From assembly GCA_963788325.1 (NCBI GenBank), contig CAWBGJ010000009.1:434001-498000 (forward strand): a stretch of DNA of 64,000 bases. The letters run 5' to 3'. Below the pieces are notes generated by a model. The model made no database searches and was not told where the DNA came from. It saw nothing but the letters and a program-made list of their open reading frames with translations. The translations under genes were made by a program, and so were the position numbers. Below, piece by piece: positions 1-8,547 of the stretch (positions are counted from its first letter, which is position 1; every line of letters starts with the position of its first letter). This DNA is from Prado023 sp963788325 (lineage in GTDB: Bacteria > Actinomycetota > Actinomycetes > S36-B12 > CAIYMF01).

Positions 1-181
1 TGGAGCACAGCGCGATCCCGGTGACCGTGGGCACCTCGGTGAGCAGGCCGCGGAACACCAGCGCCATCTCGTCAGCGGTGCCGCGCGGATCGGTCTTGAT
101 CCGCCACGAGTGCGCCAGCTCGGTGCCCTCGAACAGCCCGAGGACGGTGTTGCTGTTCCCGACGTCGACGGCCAGCAGCAT
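1..181 (-). CDS. coaX: Type III pantothenate kinase, N-terminal part (cut by window edge)
   Basis: The first 60 residues are visible, starting MLLAVDVGNSNTVLGLFEG. The DVGNSNT motif is the phosphate-binding loop of type III pantothenate kinases (ASKHA fold), which phosphorylate pantothenate in the first step of CoA synthesis. The ATG at 181 lies three bases after the nadC stop, so it is probably the last-read visible gene of the nadB-nadC-coaX transcript. Together with panC upstream it links pantothenate synthesis to its use. The rest of the protein lies outside the window, so integrity cannot be judged. Confidence 0.9.
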   Translation of the reverse strand, partial: MLLAVDVGNSNTVLGLFEGTELAHSWRIKTDPRGTADEMALVFRGLLTEVPTVTGIALCS

Positions 182-184
182 GGC

Positions 185-1063
185 TCAGCCCACCAGCGGC
201 CGCAGGTCGGCCCCGAGGTCCAGGATGGGCGCGGAGTGCGTCAGCGCCCCCACGGCGAGGAAGTCCACACCTGTCAGGGCGTACTCCCGAGCGCTGCCCA
301 GGCTCAGTCCGCCCGACGATTCGAGTTGGCAGCGCCCCGCCACCAGCGCCACCGCCTCGGAGGTCTGCCCGGGGGAGAAGTTGTCCAGCAGGATCAGGTC
401 GGCGCCAGCCTCGACCGCCTCGGCAAGCTGTTCCAACGAGTCCACCTCGACCTCCACCGGGGTCCCCGGGAACTGCGCCCGAACAGCCTCGAACGCCGCA
501 GCCACCCCACCGGCGGCCACCACGTGGTTGTCCTTGACCAGGGCCGCATCCCACAACCCCATCCGATGGTTGACCCCGCCACCGGCACGCACCGCGTACT
601 TCTCCAGCGCGCGCATCCCGGGGGTCGTCTTGCGCGTGTCACGGACCTGCGCCCGAGTACCGGCCAGGGCCTGTGCCCAGGCGGCCGTGGCGGTGGCCAC
701 ACCCGACAGGTGGCAGACCAGGTTCAGGGCGGTGCGCTCGCAGACCAGCAGCGAACGGGTCAGCCCGGTGACGCTGAGCACGACGTCCCCGGGCTCCACC
801 GGATCCCCGTCGGAACGCCTCAGGATCACGGTGCTGGCACCTCCCGAGTCGAGATCGAAGACCCGGCCGGCGACCGCCACGCCGGCCACGACACCAGCCG
901 CACGGGCGGTCAGGTCCAGGGTCGCAACCTGGTCGGCGGGCACGGTCGCCACCGAGGTCACATCCACCCCGCCACCGAGGTCCTCGGCCAGGGTGGCCCG
1001 GATCAGGGCGTCGACGACGTCGGGGTCCAGGCCCGCTCGGGTCAGCTCGTCGGTCAGGTCCAT
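185..1063 (-). CDS. nadC: Nicotinate-nucleotide pyrophosphorylase (carboxylating), quinolinate phosphoribosyltransferase
   Basis: This 292-residue cytoplasmic enzyme converts quinolinate and PRPP into nicotinate mononucleotide, CO2 and pyrophosphate in de novo NAD synthesis. Family motifs are clear: the N-terminal LAEDLGGGVDVTS segment, the RKTTPGMRALEKYAVRAGGGVNHRMGL block that binds quinolinate and phosphate, and the KDNH and EVEVDSLEQL barrel strands followed by LILLDNF. Length is normal for the family. It follows nadB by 15 bases and precedes coaX by 3, consistent with one transcript. The ATG at 1063 gives the standard N terminus; no alternative start looks better. Confidence 0.96.
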   Translation of the reverse strand: MDLTDELTRAGLDPDVVDALIRATLAEDLGGGVDVTSVATVPADQVATLDLTARAAGVVAGVAVAGRVFDLDSGGASTVILRRSDGDPVEPGDVVLSVTGLTRSLLVCERTALNLVCHLSGVATATAAWAQALAGTRAQVRDTRKTTPGMRALEKYAVRAGGGVNHRMGLWDAALVKDNHVVAAGGVAAAFEAVRAQFPGTPVEVEVDSLEQLAEAVEAGADLILLDNFSPGQTSEAVALVAGRCQLESSGGLSLGSAREYALTGVDFLAVGALTHSAPILDLGADLRPLVG

Positions 1064-1078
1064 GGGCGGCGCGTCCTC

Positions 1079-2764
1079 TCAGGTGCCGGGGGTGCGGTAG
1101 TCGTGGGCCGGGACCGGTTCACGGCGGGTGTGCACGACCCCGTCGGGGTCGGTGGCGGCGACCAGCCGGACCCGCCAGGCCACGTCGTCGGTGTCGGGGA
1201 AGTCCTCGCGCCAGTGCGATCCACGGGTCTCCTCGCGGGCCAGGGCGTGGCTGGCCAGCACTGAGGAGATCGAGTGCAGGTTGGTGGTCTCCCACGCCCC
1301 GGTGCTGCGGCCCTGGGCATGGTCGCCGACGACCATCGAGGCCAGCCCGTCGATCGCCGCGCGCAGCGAGGCACCCGTGCGCAGCACGCCCACGTTCTCG
1401 GTCATCAGCTCCTGCAACCTGGGGCGATCGTCGTCGGCGACCAGGCCCCGGTGCTCGGAGCGCACGACCGGGTCGCGCCGGCGGGGCAGGCCCTCGGCCA
1501 GCACGGACACGATCCGCTCCGGGAAGACCAGCCCCTCGAGCAGGGAGTTCGAGGCCAGCCGGTTCGCGCCGTGCACGCCGGTGCAGGCCACCTCCCCGGC
1601 GGCGAACAGCCCGGGGATCGTGGCGCGGCCGAACAGGTCCGTGCGCACGCCACCGGAGGCGTAGTGCTGCGCCGGGGCGACCGGGATCAGGTCGTGGGCG
1701 GGGTCGATGCCGTGCGCGCGGCAGGACTCCAGGATCGTCGGGAACCGGGTGGACCAGCGCGCCCCGAGCCCGCGGGCGTCGAGCCACATGTGCGCTCGGC
1801 CCGCCTGACGCATGCGGCGCATGATCGCCTTGGCGACCACGTCGCGGGGGGCGAGGTCAGCCAGGGGGTGCACGCCGGCCATGAAGCGCACCCCGTCGTC
1901 GTCGACCAGGAACGCCCCCTCCCCGCGGACGGCCTCGCTGACCAGCGGCTGCTGGCCGGTGGAATCGGGCCCCAGGTACATGACGGTGGGGTGGAACTGC
2001 ACGAACTCCAGGTCGGCCACCTCAGCGCCCGCGCGCAGCGCCAGCGCCATCCCGTCGCCGGTGGCCACCGACGGGTTGGTGGTCTGGGAGAACACCTGGC
2101 CCAGGCCACCGGTCGCGGCCACCACCGCCGGCGCGAGCACGGCGCCGACCCCGTCGTGCTGGCCCTCGCCGATGACATGCAGGGTCAGGCCCTGCACTCC
2201 GCCCTGGGCGTCGGTGAGCAGGTCCAGGGCCAGCGCGTGCTCCACGAGCTCGATCCCCGGGTCGTCTGCGATCGCCGCCACGAGGGCTCGGAAGATCTCG
2301 GCACCCGTGGCGTCGCCACCGGCGTGCGCGATCCGGTCGCGCAGGTGCCCGCCCTCCCGGGTCAGGGCGATGTGTCCGGAGAGGTCCTGGTCGAACCGCG
2401 CGCCGGCGGCGATCAGGTTGCGCACCGACGCGGGGCCCAACGTGCACAGGGCGTGGACTGCCGCCGGATCGCACAGCCCGGCCCCGGCCACCAGCGTGTC
2501 TCGCTCATGGTCAGCGGGGGAGTCCCCCTCGTCGAGGGCAGCAGCGATACCGCCCTGCGCCCAGCGGGTGGCTCCCTGCTCGACCCTGGACTTCGTGACC
2601 ACCATCACCCGGTGACCCAGACGGCGGATGTTCAGGGCGAGGGACAGGCCGGCGACTCCAGAACCGATCACCACCACGTCGGCCGAGGTGAACCAGCCCG
2701 GTTCCGGGGTGGCCAGCGTCGTGGGGATGACCAGCCGACTCGTGGCTGGACCCGCAACGCTCAT
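1079..2764 (-). CDS. nadB: L-aspartate oxidase
   Basis: A 561-residue FAD enzyme that oxidises L-aspartate to iminoaspartate, the first step of de novo NAD synthesis. After a short variable N terminus, the dinucleotide-binding motif ADVVVIGSGVAGLSLALNIRR appears at about residues 28-48. Further on are the succinate dehydrogenase/fumarate reductase flavoprotein family signatures RWAQGGIAAAL, TGGLGQVFSQTTNP, QFHPT and the C-terminal FAD-binding GEVACTGVHGANRLASNSLLEGLVF. The start codon overlaps the panC stop by four bases (ATGA). No nadA is visible between panC and nadC, so quinolinate synthase must be encoded elsewhere. Confidence 0.96.
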   Translation of the reverse strand: MSVAGPATSRLVIPTTLATPEPGWFTSADVVVIGSGVAGLSLALNIRRLGHRVMVVTKSRVEQGATRWAQGGIAAALDEGDSPADHERDTLVAGAGLCDPAAVHALCTLGPASVRNLIAAGARFDQDLSGHIALTREGGHLRDRIAHAGGDATGAEIFRALVAAIADDPGIELVEHALALDLLTDAQGGVQGLTLHVIGEGQHDGVGAVLAPAVVAATGGLGQVFSQTTNPSVATGDGMALALRAGAEVADLEFVQFHPTVMYLGPDSTGQQPLVSEAVRGEGAFLVDDDGVRFMAGVHPLADLAPRDVVAKAIMRRMRQAGRAHMWLDARGLGARWSTRFPTILESCRAHGIDPAHDLIPVAPAQHYASGGVRTDLFGRATIPGLFAAGEVACTGVHGANRLASNSLLEGLVFPERIVSVLAEGLPRRRDPVVRSEHRGLVADDDRPRLQELMTENVGVLRTGASLRAAIDGLASMVVGDHAQGRSTGAWETTNLHSISSVLASHALAREETRGSHWREDFPDTDDVAWRVRLVAATDPDGVVHTRREPVPAHDYRTPGT

Positions 2765-3666
2765 TGACGCAACGTAACCGGTGAGTTGTCGATCAGTCGC
2801 GTCTGCCCGACCCGTGCGGCCACCAACAACCGGGCGGCGCCGAGTTCGGGGGCGGGCCCTAGGTGCGGATCGGTCAGCGCCACATAGTCCGGGGTCAGCC
2901 CCACGCGCTCGAGTTCGAGCTCAGCCGCTCCCACGATCGCCTCAGCCGCGCGACCGAGGTCGGCAGCTGTCACCCCCGCGGCCAGTGCGGCCGGCAGTGC
3001 AGCAGCCAGGGAACGCTCGGCCTGCGACAGGTACTGGTTGCGACTCGACAGCGCCACGCCGTCGGCCTCCCGCAGCGTGGGCACACCGTGGACCTTGACT
3101 GGCAGGTCCAGGTCGGCCACCATCCGGCGCACCAGCGTCAGCTGCTGGTAGTCCTTCTCGCCGAAGAACGTGGCCTGCGGACGGGTCATGTTCAACAGCT
3201 TCAGCACCACCGTGAGCACCCCGCCGAGATGCCCCGGGCGGGCGACTCCCTCGAGGATCGATCCGAGGTGACCGGGGTCGATGCGCACCTCCGGGTCGCC
3301 GTTCGGGTAGAGGACCTCGAGCCCAGGGGCGAAGACCAGGTCCACATCCTCCTCCGCGCACACGGCGAGGTCAGCCTTGAGCGTGCGGGGGTACTGGGCC
3401 AGGTCCTCACCGGGGCCGAACTGGAGCGGGTTGACGAAGATCGTCACCGTGACGTGCCCCTGGGGCCCGACCTCCCCCCGGGCAGCACGGATCAGGGCCA
3501 CGTGCCCCGCGTGCAGGGCGCCCATGGTGAACACCGCAGCCCGGGTGGCCCGGGCGGAGCGGACCGAGGGCTGGGTCAGGTGCGCATAGGCGTCGTCCAG
3601 GGACGCACGGGTGCGCACCACCCGCATCACCGGCGGCGGACCTGCCGTGCCCTGCGACTGGCTCAT
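2761..3666 (-). CDS. panC: Pantothenate synthetase (pantoate--beta-alanine ligase)
   Basis: A 301-residue cytosolic enzyme joining pantoate and beta-alanine with ATP hydrolysis to AMP. Motifs include FTMGALHAGHVALIRAAR (nucleotidyltransferase HxGH, here HAGH), FVNPLQFGPGEDLAQYPRT, FFGEKDYQQLTLVRRMVADL and SSRNQYLS. The frame is open further upstream, to 3747. The ATG at 3666 is chosen because a strong ribosome-binding site (GAGGAGG) sits just before it and the homologous region begins soon after. The stop overlaps the nadB start by four bases. The placement with coaX links synthesis and phosphorylation of pantothenate. Confidence 0.94.
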   Translation of the reverse strand: MSQSQGTAGPPPVMRVVRTRASLDDAYAHLTQPSVRSARATRAAVFTMGALHAGHVALIRAARGEVGPQGHVTVTIFVNPLQFGPGEDLAQYPRTLKADLAVCAEEDVDLVFAPGLEVLYPNGDPEVRIDPGHLGSILEGVARPGHLGGVLTVVLKLLNMTRPQATFFGEKDYQQLTLVRRMVADLDLPVKVHGVPTLREADGVALSSRNQYLSQAERSLAAALPAALAAGVTAADLGRAAEAIVGAAELELERVGLTPDYVALTDPHLGPAPELGAARLLVAARVGQTRLIDNSPVTLRQ

Positions 3667-3776
3667 CTGTTCCTCCTCGACATGCGGTGCTCCCGCCAGC
3701 AGGACCCTAGTCCCCGCGCTCGCTCCGGCGCACCGAGCACCCCGCACCCGGGGTGCGCTGGACGATCTCGCATGGT

Positions 3777-4667
3777 TCAGCCGAGCACGTCGAGCAGCGA
3801 CTCGGCGCGCTCGGGGTCCAGCCGGCCGGCGGCCAGCGCCCGGTCGGCCGTGAGCCGGGCCATGGCGATGTAGGCCGCCCGGGCCTCCGGCGCTGCACGG
3901 GAGAGCACCTCCAGGTGGGCCGCGACGGTGCCGGCGTCACCGCGTGCGACCGGGCCGGTGAGCGCCTCGTCACCCATGGCCAGCACGTTGTCCAGGGCCG
4001 CGAACATCAGCGGGCGGATCAGGGCCGCAGGATCTTCGATGCCTGCGGCGGACAGCAGGTCCAGGGTCTGGGCGACCAGGGTCACCAGGTGGTTGGCGCC
4101 GTTGGCCAGGGCCGCGTGGTAGAGCGGGCGCGCCTCCTCGGCCAGCCACATCGGGTCCCCGCCGATCTCGACGACCAGCGCCTCGGCCACGGGACGCAGC
4201 ACGCTCGGTGCGGTCACGGCGAACGGGCAGCCGGCAAGGCGATCGGCGTCCACCGGCGAACCGGTGAACGTCATCACCGGGTGCAGCGCCAGGGGCAGGG
4301 CGCCCCGCCGGGTGGCCGGGTCCAGGACAGCCGTGCCGAACCGACCGGAGGTATGCACGAGGAACTGCCCCGGCGTCACCGCGTCGGTCTCGGCCAGCCC
4401 AGCCACGAGCGTGGGCAGGACGTCATCGGGGACGGCCAGCAGCACCAGGTCGGCCGCGGCCATCACCTGTGCCGTCGAGCACAGCCGCGCACCCGGCAGG
4501 TACTGCGCGGCGCGGGCACGGGACCGCTCGGAGACTGCATGCACGCCGACGACCGGGTGACCGGCCCGGGCCAGGGCCGCGGCCAGCGGCGCACCGGCAC
4601 GGCCCACCCCGATGACTCCCACGCTCAGGCGGGGCGGCGGCGCGGCGGCGGGGCTGTGGTCAGTCAT
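3777..4667 (-). CDS. Rossmann-like DUF2520 family protein
   Basis: This 296-residue protein has an N-terminal NAD(P)-binding fold: LSVGVIGVGRAGAPLAAALARAGH at about residues 14-37 carries the glycine-rich loop, and DLVLLAVPDD resembles the second half of that fold. A helical C-terminal domain (ALANGANHLVTLVAQTLDLL) matches the DUF2520 arrangement. The family resembles 6-phosphogluconate dehydrogenase and ketopantoate reductase folds. Immediate upstream placement next to panC is common in actinobacteria and suggests a role near pantoate metabolism, which is inference only. The substrate is unknown. Confidence 0.8.
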   Translation of the reverse strand: MTDHSPAAAPPPRLSVGVIGVGRAGAPLAAALARAGHPVVGVHAVSERSRARAAQYLPGARLCSTAQVMAAADLVLLAVPDDVLPTLVAGLAETDAVTPGQFLVHTSGRFGTAVLDPATRRGALPLALHPVMTFTGSPVDADRLAGCPFAVTAPSVLRPVAEALVVEIGGDPMWLAEEARPLYHAALANGANHLVTLVAQTLDLLSAAGIEDPAALIRPLMFAALDNVLAMGDEALTGPVARGDAGTVAAHLEVLSRAAPEARAAYIAMARLTADRALAAGRLDPERAESLLDVLG

Positions 4668-4731
4668 CGTGCTGGCAGCCTGCCACCCTCGCGGGGCTGG
4701 CGCCCGTTGGGCTGACCGCTAACGAGCAGTC

Positions 4732-5241
4732 CTACTGGCGTCGGGCCGCCGGGATGCTGCCGAAGGTGGGAGCCCACACCGAGATCTCCCCACCGGGCAG
4801 GCACACCAGCAGCCCACCATCCATGCCCCGGACCTCCCACGCCTCGTGCTCGGGTTCCGCGGCGACCACCAGTCGGTCCGGCCCGGTCCCGAGCCGCAGT
4901 CCGCCCGCTGGGTCCACACGCAGGTCCGACACGGATCGGCCCACCCAGCCGGCCAGGGCCGACACCGCGTGCTGGGCAGCCAGTGAGGGTCCGGCCTGCA
5001 CGCCACCAGCCCCGATGAGGACCACCGAGCCGCCCAGGATCACCAGGTGCGCGGGATCGGCCTCGATGGTCAGGACCGCACGACCCAGCGACGATCTCAC
5101 CTGGCCCACCCGGCGCCCGAGCAGTGGGGCCATTCGGGCCGTGGCGCTCGACGGGTCCAGCAGGCCGCGCGGCTCCCGCGTGCGCAGGCCCTCGCCGCGC
5201 ACCTGGGGGCCGGCCACCGGTCGGCTGATCACGGATGTCAT
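4732..5241 (-). CDS. Hypothetical protein upstream of the DUF2520 gene
   Basis: A protein of about 169 residues that I do not recognise with certainty. The N-terminal half contains MTSVISRPVAGPQVRGEGL and a central strand-rich segment (AVLTIEADPAHLVILGGSVVLIGAGGVQAGPSL), followed by DLRVDPAGGLRLGTGPDRLVVAAEPEHEAWEVRG. This alternating pattern resembles small all-beta actinobacterial proteins of the DUF6188 type. No signal peptide or membrane segment is obvious. The start at 5241 is preferred over one seven codons upstream because the latter lacks a ribosome-binding site. It lies between the PH-domain genes and the DUF2520 gene on the same strand. Confidence 0.6.
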   Translation of the reverse strand: MTSVISRPVAGPQVRGEGLRTREPRGLLDPSSATARMAPLLGRRVGQVRSSLGRAVLTIEADPAHLVILGGSVVLIGAGGVQAGPSLAAQHAVSALAGWVGRSVSDLRVDPAGGLRLGTGPDRLVVAAEPEHEAWEVRGMDGGLLVCLPGGEISVWAPTFGSIPAARRQ

Positions 5242-5292
5242 GTCGCCATGGTGGCCCACCAAACACGGCTGGCCGGTGATCTGCGCGTGTCG

Positions 5293-6834
5293 TCAGGGCG
5301 AATCCCTGTCGAACTCCGGCTCGCGTGTGGGCTCGTGGCCCAATTCCGGACCCGGCCGGGAGGCCGGTTCGTGCGCACGCTCGGGACCCGGTTCGGGACC
5401 CGGTGCGGGTGCCGGCTCCGGATCCGGTTCGGGCGCCGGGGTGAGGATCTGAGGGGCCGCCGCGGCTCCGGTCATCCAACGCTCACGCAGCCCGGACCCC
5501 CGGGCCGCCGCCGCGCGCTGGAGCTGCTCCTCGGCGATGGACCGGGCCTCGTCGGCCCGCCGGTGCAGCACGTGCACCCCGACGGGGCCGGGGGTCGAGT
5601 CGACCTGGACCGAGGCCAGCCCGAGCCTGCGCTGCCACGGGCCCTGGGTGATGCCGACCGACTGGGTCCGAGCGTGCGGGATGACCGCAGTGCGCCGGGT
5701 CAGGAAGCCGCGCCGAGCAGCCAGGACGGAGGTGTCGTGGGCGACCCCGAGATTCGCGAACTGCAACCACGCGCGCCGGCGGGCCCGGGTCGGTGCGGCC
5801 ACGAACTCCAGGTCGGTCAGCGCCACGCCGGGCATGACCCGGGCAACGATCGCACGCGCCACCTCGCGCGGGGCCACGGGCAGCAGGACCTGCTCCCGGG
5901 CGGCTTCCTGCTCGCTCTGCAGTCCGGCAACGTTCAGCGAGACCCGGACCCAGCCGCGGCGGCGCCACAGCAGCGGTTCGGAGATCTCGATCGCCTGGAC
6001 CCGGCCCGGCGGGACGGTCTGGCTCTCCTGGTTGATCAGGCCGTGACGAAGCCGCAGCCCGTCGGGTGAGTCGGCGACGGTGAACCCGAAGAATCGGGTG
6101 AACTGGCTGAACACGGTGATCAGCGGAAGTCCACCGGTGATGAGCAGAAGGCCCAGCCCTGCCGGGCCCTCGGTGAGCACCACGGCGGTCACCACCACCA
6201 CGGAGATGAGCAGGAGGAACATCGTCTCGCTGCGCAGCAGCAGGCTCACCACCAGGTCGTTGGTCGGAACGGTGGCCAGCACCGCCTCGGGCGCCTCCCC
6301 GACGTCGGGGGACATGCCGGCGGCACGGGCGATGATCTCGGCGCGCAGGGCGTGCGCGTCAGCGTCGGACAGGTAGGACAGCAGGACCCGCGAGTCCCCG
6401 CCACCGGCCACCTCGATGCGCACCTGGGACAGTCCGACGACCCGGCCGAGCAGTGGGCGGGTGGTGTCCACACTCTGCAGCCGCGACAGGGTCACGCGCC
6501 GCTCGTTGCGCTGCAGCACCCCGGAGTCCAGTCGGAAGTCGCCCGACTCGTCGAAGAAGAACTCCGTGCGGGTCCACGACACGTAGCTGAACGCCAGGAC
6601 GATCCCGAGCAGCACGACCAGCGCTCCCAGGATCAGCAGGACCCCCCACAGGCCACCGATCTCGGCGGCAAGGCCACGCAGGTTCCCGGCACCGAACACC
6701 AGGATCGCGCCCACCAGGATCACCACGCTCTGCACGGACGCGACCACGGGGGTCAGGGGATGCGTGCGCCGGCGGGGGGTAGCCACCCCGGCAGTGGGGG
6801 GCTGCGCAGGGGCTGGCGGGTCGATCTCGGTCAC
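5293..6834 (-). CDS. PH domain-containing membrane protein, YdbT-like
   Basis: A 513-residue membrane protein with repeated bacterial PH (bPH2/DUF304) domains. Two hydrophobic hairpins are visible near residues 28-70 and 205-250. PH-type strands follow each, for example TRTEFFFDESGDFRLDSGVLQRNERRVTLSRLQSVD and DSPDGLRLRHGLINQESQTVPPGRVQAIEI, and a third copy is RRGFLTRRTAVIPHARTQSVGITQGPWQRRLGL. The last 50 residues are a Pro/Glu/Asp-rich low-complexity tail. It overlaps the upstream smaller PH protein by four bases (GTGA), the usual YdbS/YdbT pairing. The pair is implicated in resistance to membrane-acting bacteriocins in Bacillus; the role here is not shown. Confidence 0.85.
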   Translation of the reverse strand: MTEIDPPAPAQPPTAGVATPRRRTHPLTPVVASVQSVVILVGAILVFGAGNLRGLAAEIGGLWGVLLILGALVVLLGIVLAFSYVSWTRTEFFFDESGDFRLDSGVLQRNERRVTLSRLQSVDTTRPLLGRVVGLSQVRIEVAGGGDSRVLLSYLSDADAHALRAEIIARAAGMSPDVGEAPEAVLATVPTNDLVVSLLLRSETMFLLLISVVVVTAVVLTEGPAGLGLLLITGGLPLITVFSQFTRFFGFTVADSPDGLRLRHGLINQESQTVPPGRVQAIEISEPLLWRRRGWVRVSLNVAGLQSEQEAAREQVLLPVAPREVARAIVARVMPGVALTDLEFVAAPTRARRRAWLQFANLGVAHDTSVLAARRGFLTRRTAVIPHARTQSVGITQGPWQRRLGLASVQVDSTPGPVGVHVLHRRADEARSIAEEQLQRAAAARGSGLRERWMTGAAAAPQILTPAPEPDPEPAPAPGPEPGPERAHEPASRPGPELGHEPTREPEFDRDSP

Positions 6835-7337
6835 AGGCCGGCGCTGCGCTGCTCGCCCTGGGCCGCCAACCGGTCGCGCAGCCCAGCCGCCTCGGCCGGC
6901 GGCAGGCCCGGGATGGTGGCGTTCGTGGTGGCGGCAGCCGTGTGCAGCTGCACGGTGGCCACCCCGAGGGAGCGGTCCAGCGGCCCCGCGGTGATGTCGA
7001 CCAGCTGCATCCGGCCGTAGGGCACGATGACCAGTCGGCGGAACATGATGCCGCTGGTGACCAGCAGGTCATCGGCGCGTTCGGCGTAGCCGAAGGAGCG
7101 CACCCTGCGTCCGATCAGCCACCAGGCCCAGACCAGGACGACCAGCCAGACACCCGCGAGCACGAGCGCGGCCGGTCGGGCCTCGGGGATCAGGCCCAGC
7201 AGGCCGATGCCGATCAGCACGAGCACCAGCACGCCCATCAACGTGATCCGCCGGGCCGTGGCCAGCTTCGGGGATACCGGGTGCCACGCCTCGCCGGGCG
7301 GGGCGAAGGCATCGTCGACGGTCAGCGGTTCGGGCAT
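6831..7337 (-). CDS. PH domain-containing protein, YdbS-like
   Basis: A 168-residue protein with a two-helix transmembrane hairpin (about residues 30-75, ITLMGVLVLVLIGIGLLGLIPEARPAALVLAGVWLVVLVWAWW) followed by a bacterial PH domain (SFGYAERADDLLVTSGIMFRRLVIVPYGRMQLVDITAGPLDRSLGVATVQLHTAA). This is the short partner of the YdbS/YdbT pair and shares a four-base overlap with the longer gene. The start lies six bases after a TACGCT -10 box with no ribosome-binding site, suggesting leaderless expression divergent from the nuoD-like gene. Confidence 0.85.
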   Translation of the reverse strand: MPEPLTVDDAFAPPGEAWHPVSPKLATARRITLMGVLVLVLIGIGLLGLIPEARPAALVLAGVWLVVLVWAWWLIGRRVRSFGYAERADDLLVTSGIMFRRLVIVPYGRMQLVDITAGPLDRSLGVATVQLHTAAATTNATIPGLPPAEAAGLRDRLAAQGEQRSAGL

Positions 7338-7343
7338 GCTGCC

Positions 7344-7349
7344 AGCGTA
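7344..7349 (-). promoter_or_regulatory. -10 box of a probable leaderless promoter for the PH-domain operon
   Basis: On the minus strand TACGCT is followed by six bases (GGCAGC) and the ATG at 7337, with no Shine-Dalgarno sequence between. A TANNNT hexamer at this spacing is the signature of leaderless actinobacterial transcripts. It faces the plus-strand promoter of the nuoD-like gene within a 47-base region. Confidence 0.55.
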
Positions 7350-7372
7350 GGGCCACTTCGGGGGTCACTGCG

Positions 7373-7378
7373 TAGGCT
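7373..7378 (+). promoter_or_regulatory. -10 box of a probable leaderless promoter for the nuoD-like gene
   Basis: TAGGCT is followed by six bases and the GTG at 7385. No ribosome-binding site is present. The upstream bases contain no clear -35 match, which is usual for this promoter class. Confidence 0.55.
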
Positions 7379-7384
7379 GCTCGG

Positions 7385-8542
7385 GTGATCGACCCCCGGC
7401 CGATGGCCAGCGCAGGGGACCCCAGCGGCCAGCCGTACCGGGTCCAGGCAGAGGCGTCGGGCCCGCGCGACATCGCACTCGGGCCCGATCACCCCACCCT
7501 CGACGGGCTGCCGTCGGTCTGCATCGCGGCGACCGAGGGGATCGTGACCTCGGCACAGTGGCTGCCGGGCACCGTGCACCGTGGCGCCGAGAAGCTGTTC
7601 GAGTCCCGCGACTACCGGCAGATCCTGATGCTCGTCGATCGTCACGACTGGCTCTCGGCGTTCTGCTCCGAGATCGGCGTCGTAGTGGGCGTGGAGCGGG
7701 CGCTGGGACTGACCCCGCCGCCGCGCGCCCAACACCTGCGGATCCTGCTGTGCGAGTTGACCAGGATCGCCCACCACCTGGCCTTCCTGGCCCCCCTGCC
7801 CGGCGCCATGCCCGAGGCCTGGCGGGCCGGGGTGTGGGCGTGGCGCACTGAGGTCCTGGACCTGATCGAGGCGGCCACCGGGCACCGGGTGCATCCGATG
7901 TTCGCGGCGGTCGGTGGCGTCCGGTCCGACGTGTCGGCCTCGTGGGTGGCCGACGTCGACGCGGCAGCGCAGCGCTGGTCCGACGCCGTGGGCGCACTGG
8001 ACTGCGCGGAACTGGCCGAGGTGCTGTCCGCCAACTACGCGGGGGTGGCCGTGCTCCCCCGAGCAGTGGCGCTGGGCTACGGGGCGTCCGGGCCGGTGGC
8101 GCGCGCCAGCGGCGTGGATCTCGACCTGCGTCGTGCGGACCCGTACCTTCCCTATCCGGAGTTCGAGGTCCCCGGCGGCACCGCGGGCGACGCCCAGGCC
8201 CGCGTCCGGGTGCTGGTCGAGGAACTGGCACCGAGTACCGGCCTGGTCCGCTGGGCCTGTGCGCAGCTGGCGGCCTCCGCTGGGGCGCCGTTCGATGTGC
8301 GGCTGCCCAAGGTCGTCCGGGTGCCCGAGGGCGCGGCCTACACGTGGACGGAGAACCCGACGGGGATCAACGGCTACCTGCTCGTCTCCCGCAACGACCG
8401 CACGCCCTGGCGGCTCAAGCTGCGCAGCGCCGGCTTCGCCAACACCGCAGCCCTGGGCTCGGCCCTGGTCGGGACCGCGCTGGCCGACCTACCCGCCGCG
8501 ATCGCCAGCTTCCTGATCGTCTGCGGTGACGTCGACCGCTGA
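7385..8542 (+). CDS. Orphan NADH-quinone oxidoreductase subunit D-like protein (NuoD/NDUFS2 family)
   Basis: A 385-residue homologue of the 49-kDa NuoD subunit of complex I, with LPGTVHRGAEKLFESRDYRQILMLVDRHDWLSAFCSEIGVVVGVERALGL matching the family block that normally reads YLHRGTEKLIE...DRLDY...AVEKLLG. No other complex I gene is nearby. By eye, the quinone-site histidine of GPxHPxxHG is aspartate here (GPDHPTLDG), and the tyrosine of DRxDY is tryptophan (DRHDW). The protein therefore probably does not reduce quinone as canonical NuoD does. Similar solitary copies sit near panC/folE in other actinobacteria. It is monocistronic, flanked by opposite-strand genes. Confidence 0.82.
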   Translation: MIDPRPMASAGDPSGQPYRVQAEASGPRDIALGPDHPTLDGLPSVCIAATEGIVTSAQWLPGTVHRGAEKLFESRDYRQILMLVDRHDWLSAFCSEIGVVVGVERALGLTPPPRAQHLRILLCELTRIAHHLAFLAPLPGAMPEAWRAGVWAWRTEVLDLIEAATGHRVHPMFAAVGGVRSDVSASWVADVDAAAQRWSDAVGALDCAELAEVLSANYAGVAVLPRAVALGYGASGPVARASGVDLDLRRADPYLPYPEFEVPGGTAGDAQARVRVLVEELAPSTGLVRWACAQLAASAGAPFDVRLPKVVRVPEGAAYTWTENPTGINGYLLVSRNDRTPWRLKLRSAGFANTAALGSALVGTALADLPAAIASFLIVCGDVDR

Positions 8543-8547
8543 GTCGC

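Noticed and set aside
5353..5440. Short repeats in the tail of the larger PH-domain gene as a mobile or CRISPR-like element
   Set aside because: They encode a Pro/Glu-rich low-complexity tail in frame, without spacer structure.
4664..5479. A 271-codon Gly/Arg-rich frame overlapping the hypothetical gene at 4732-5241
   Set aside because: Composition is typical of an out-of-frame translation of high-GC DNA, and the other frame has better codon and amino acid use.
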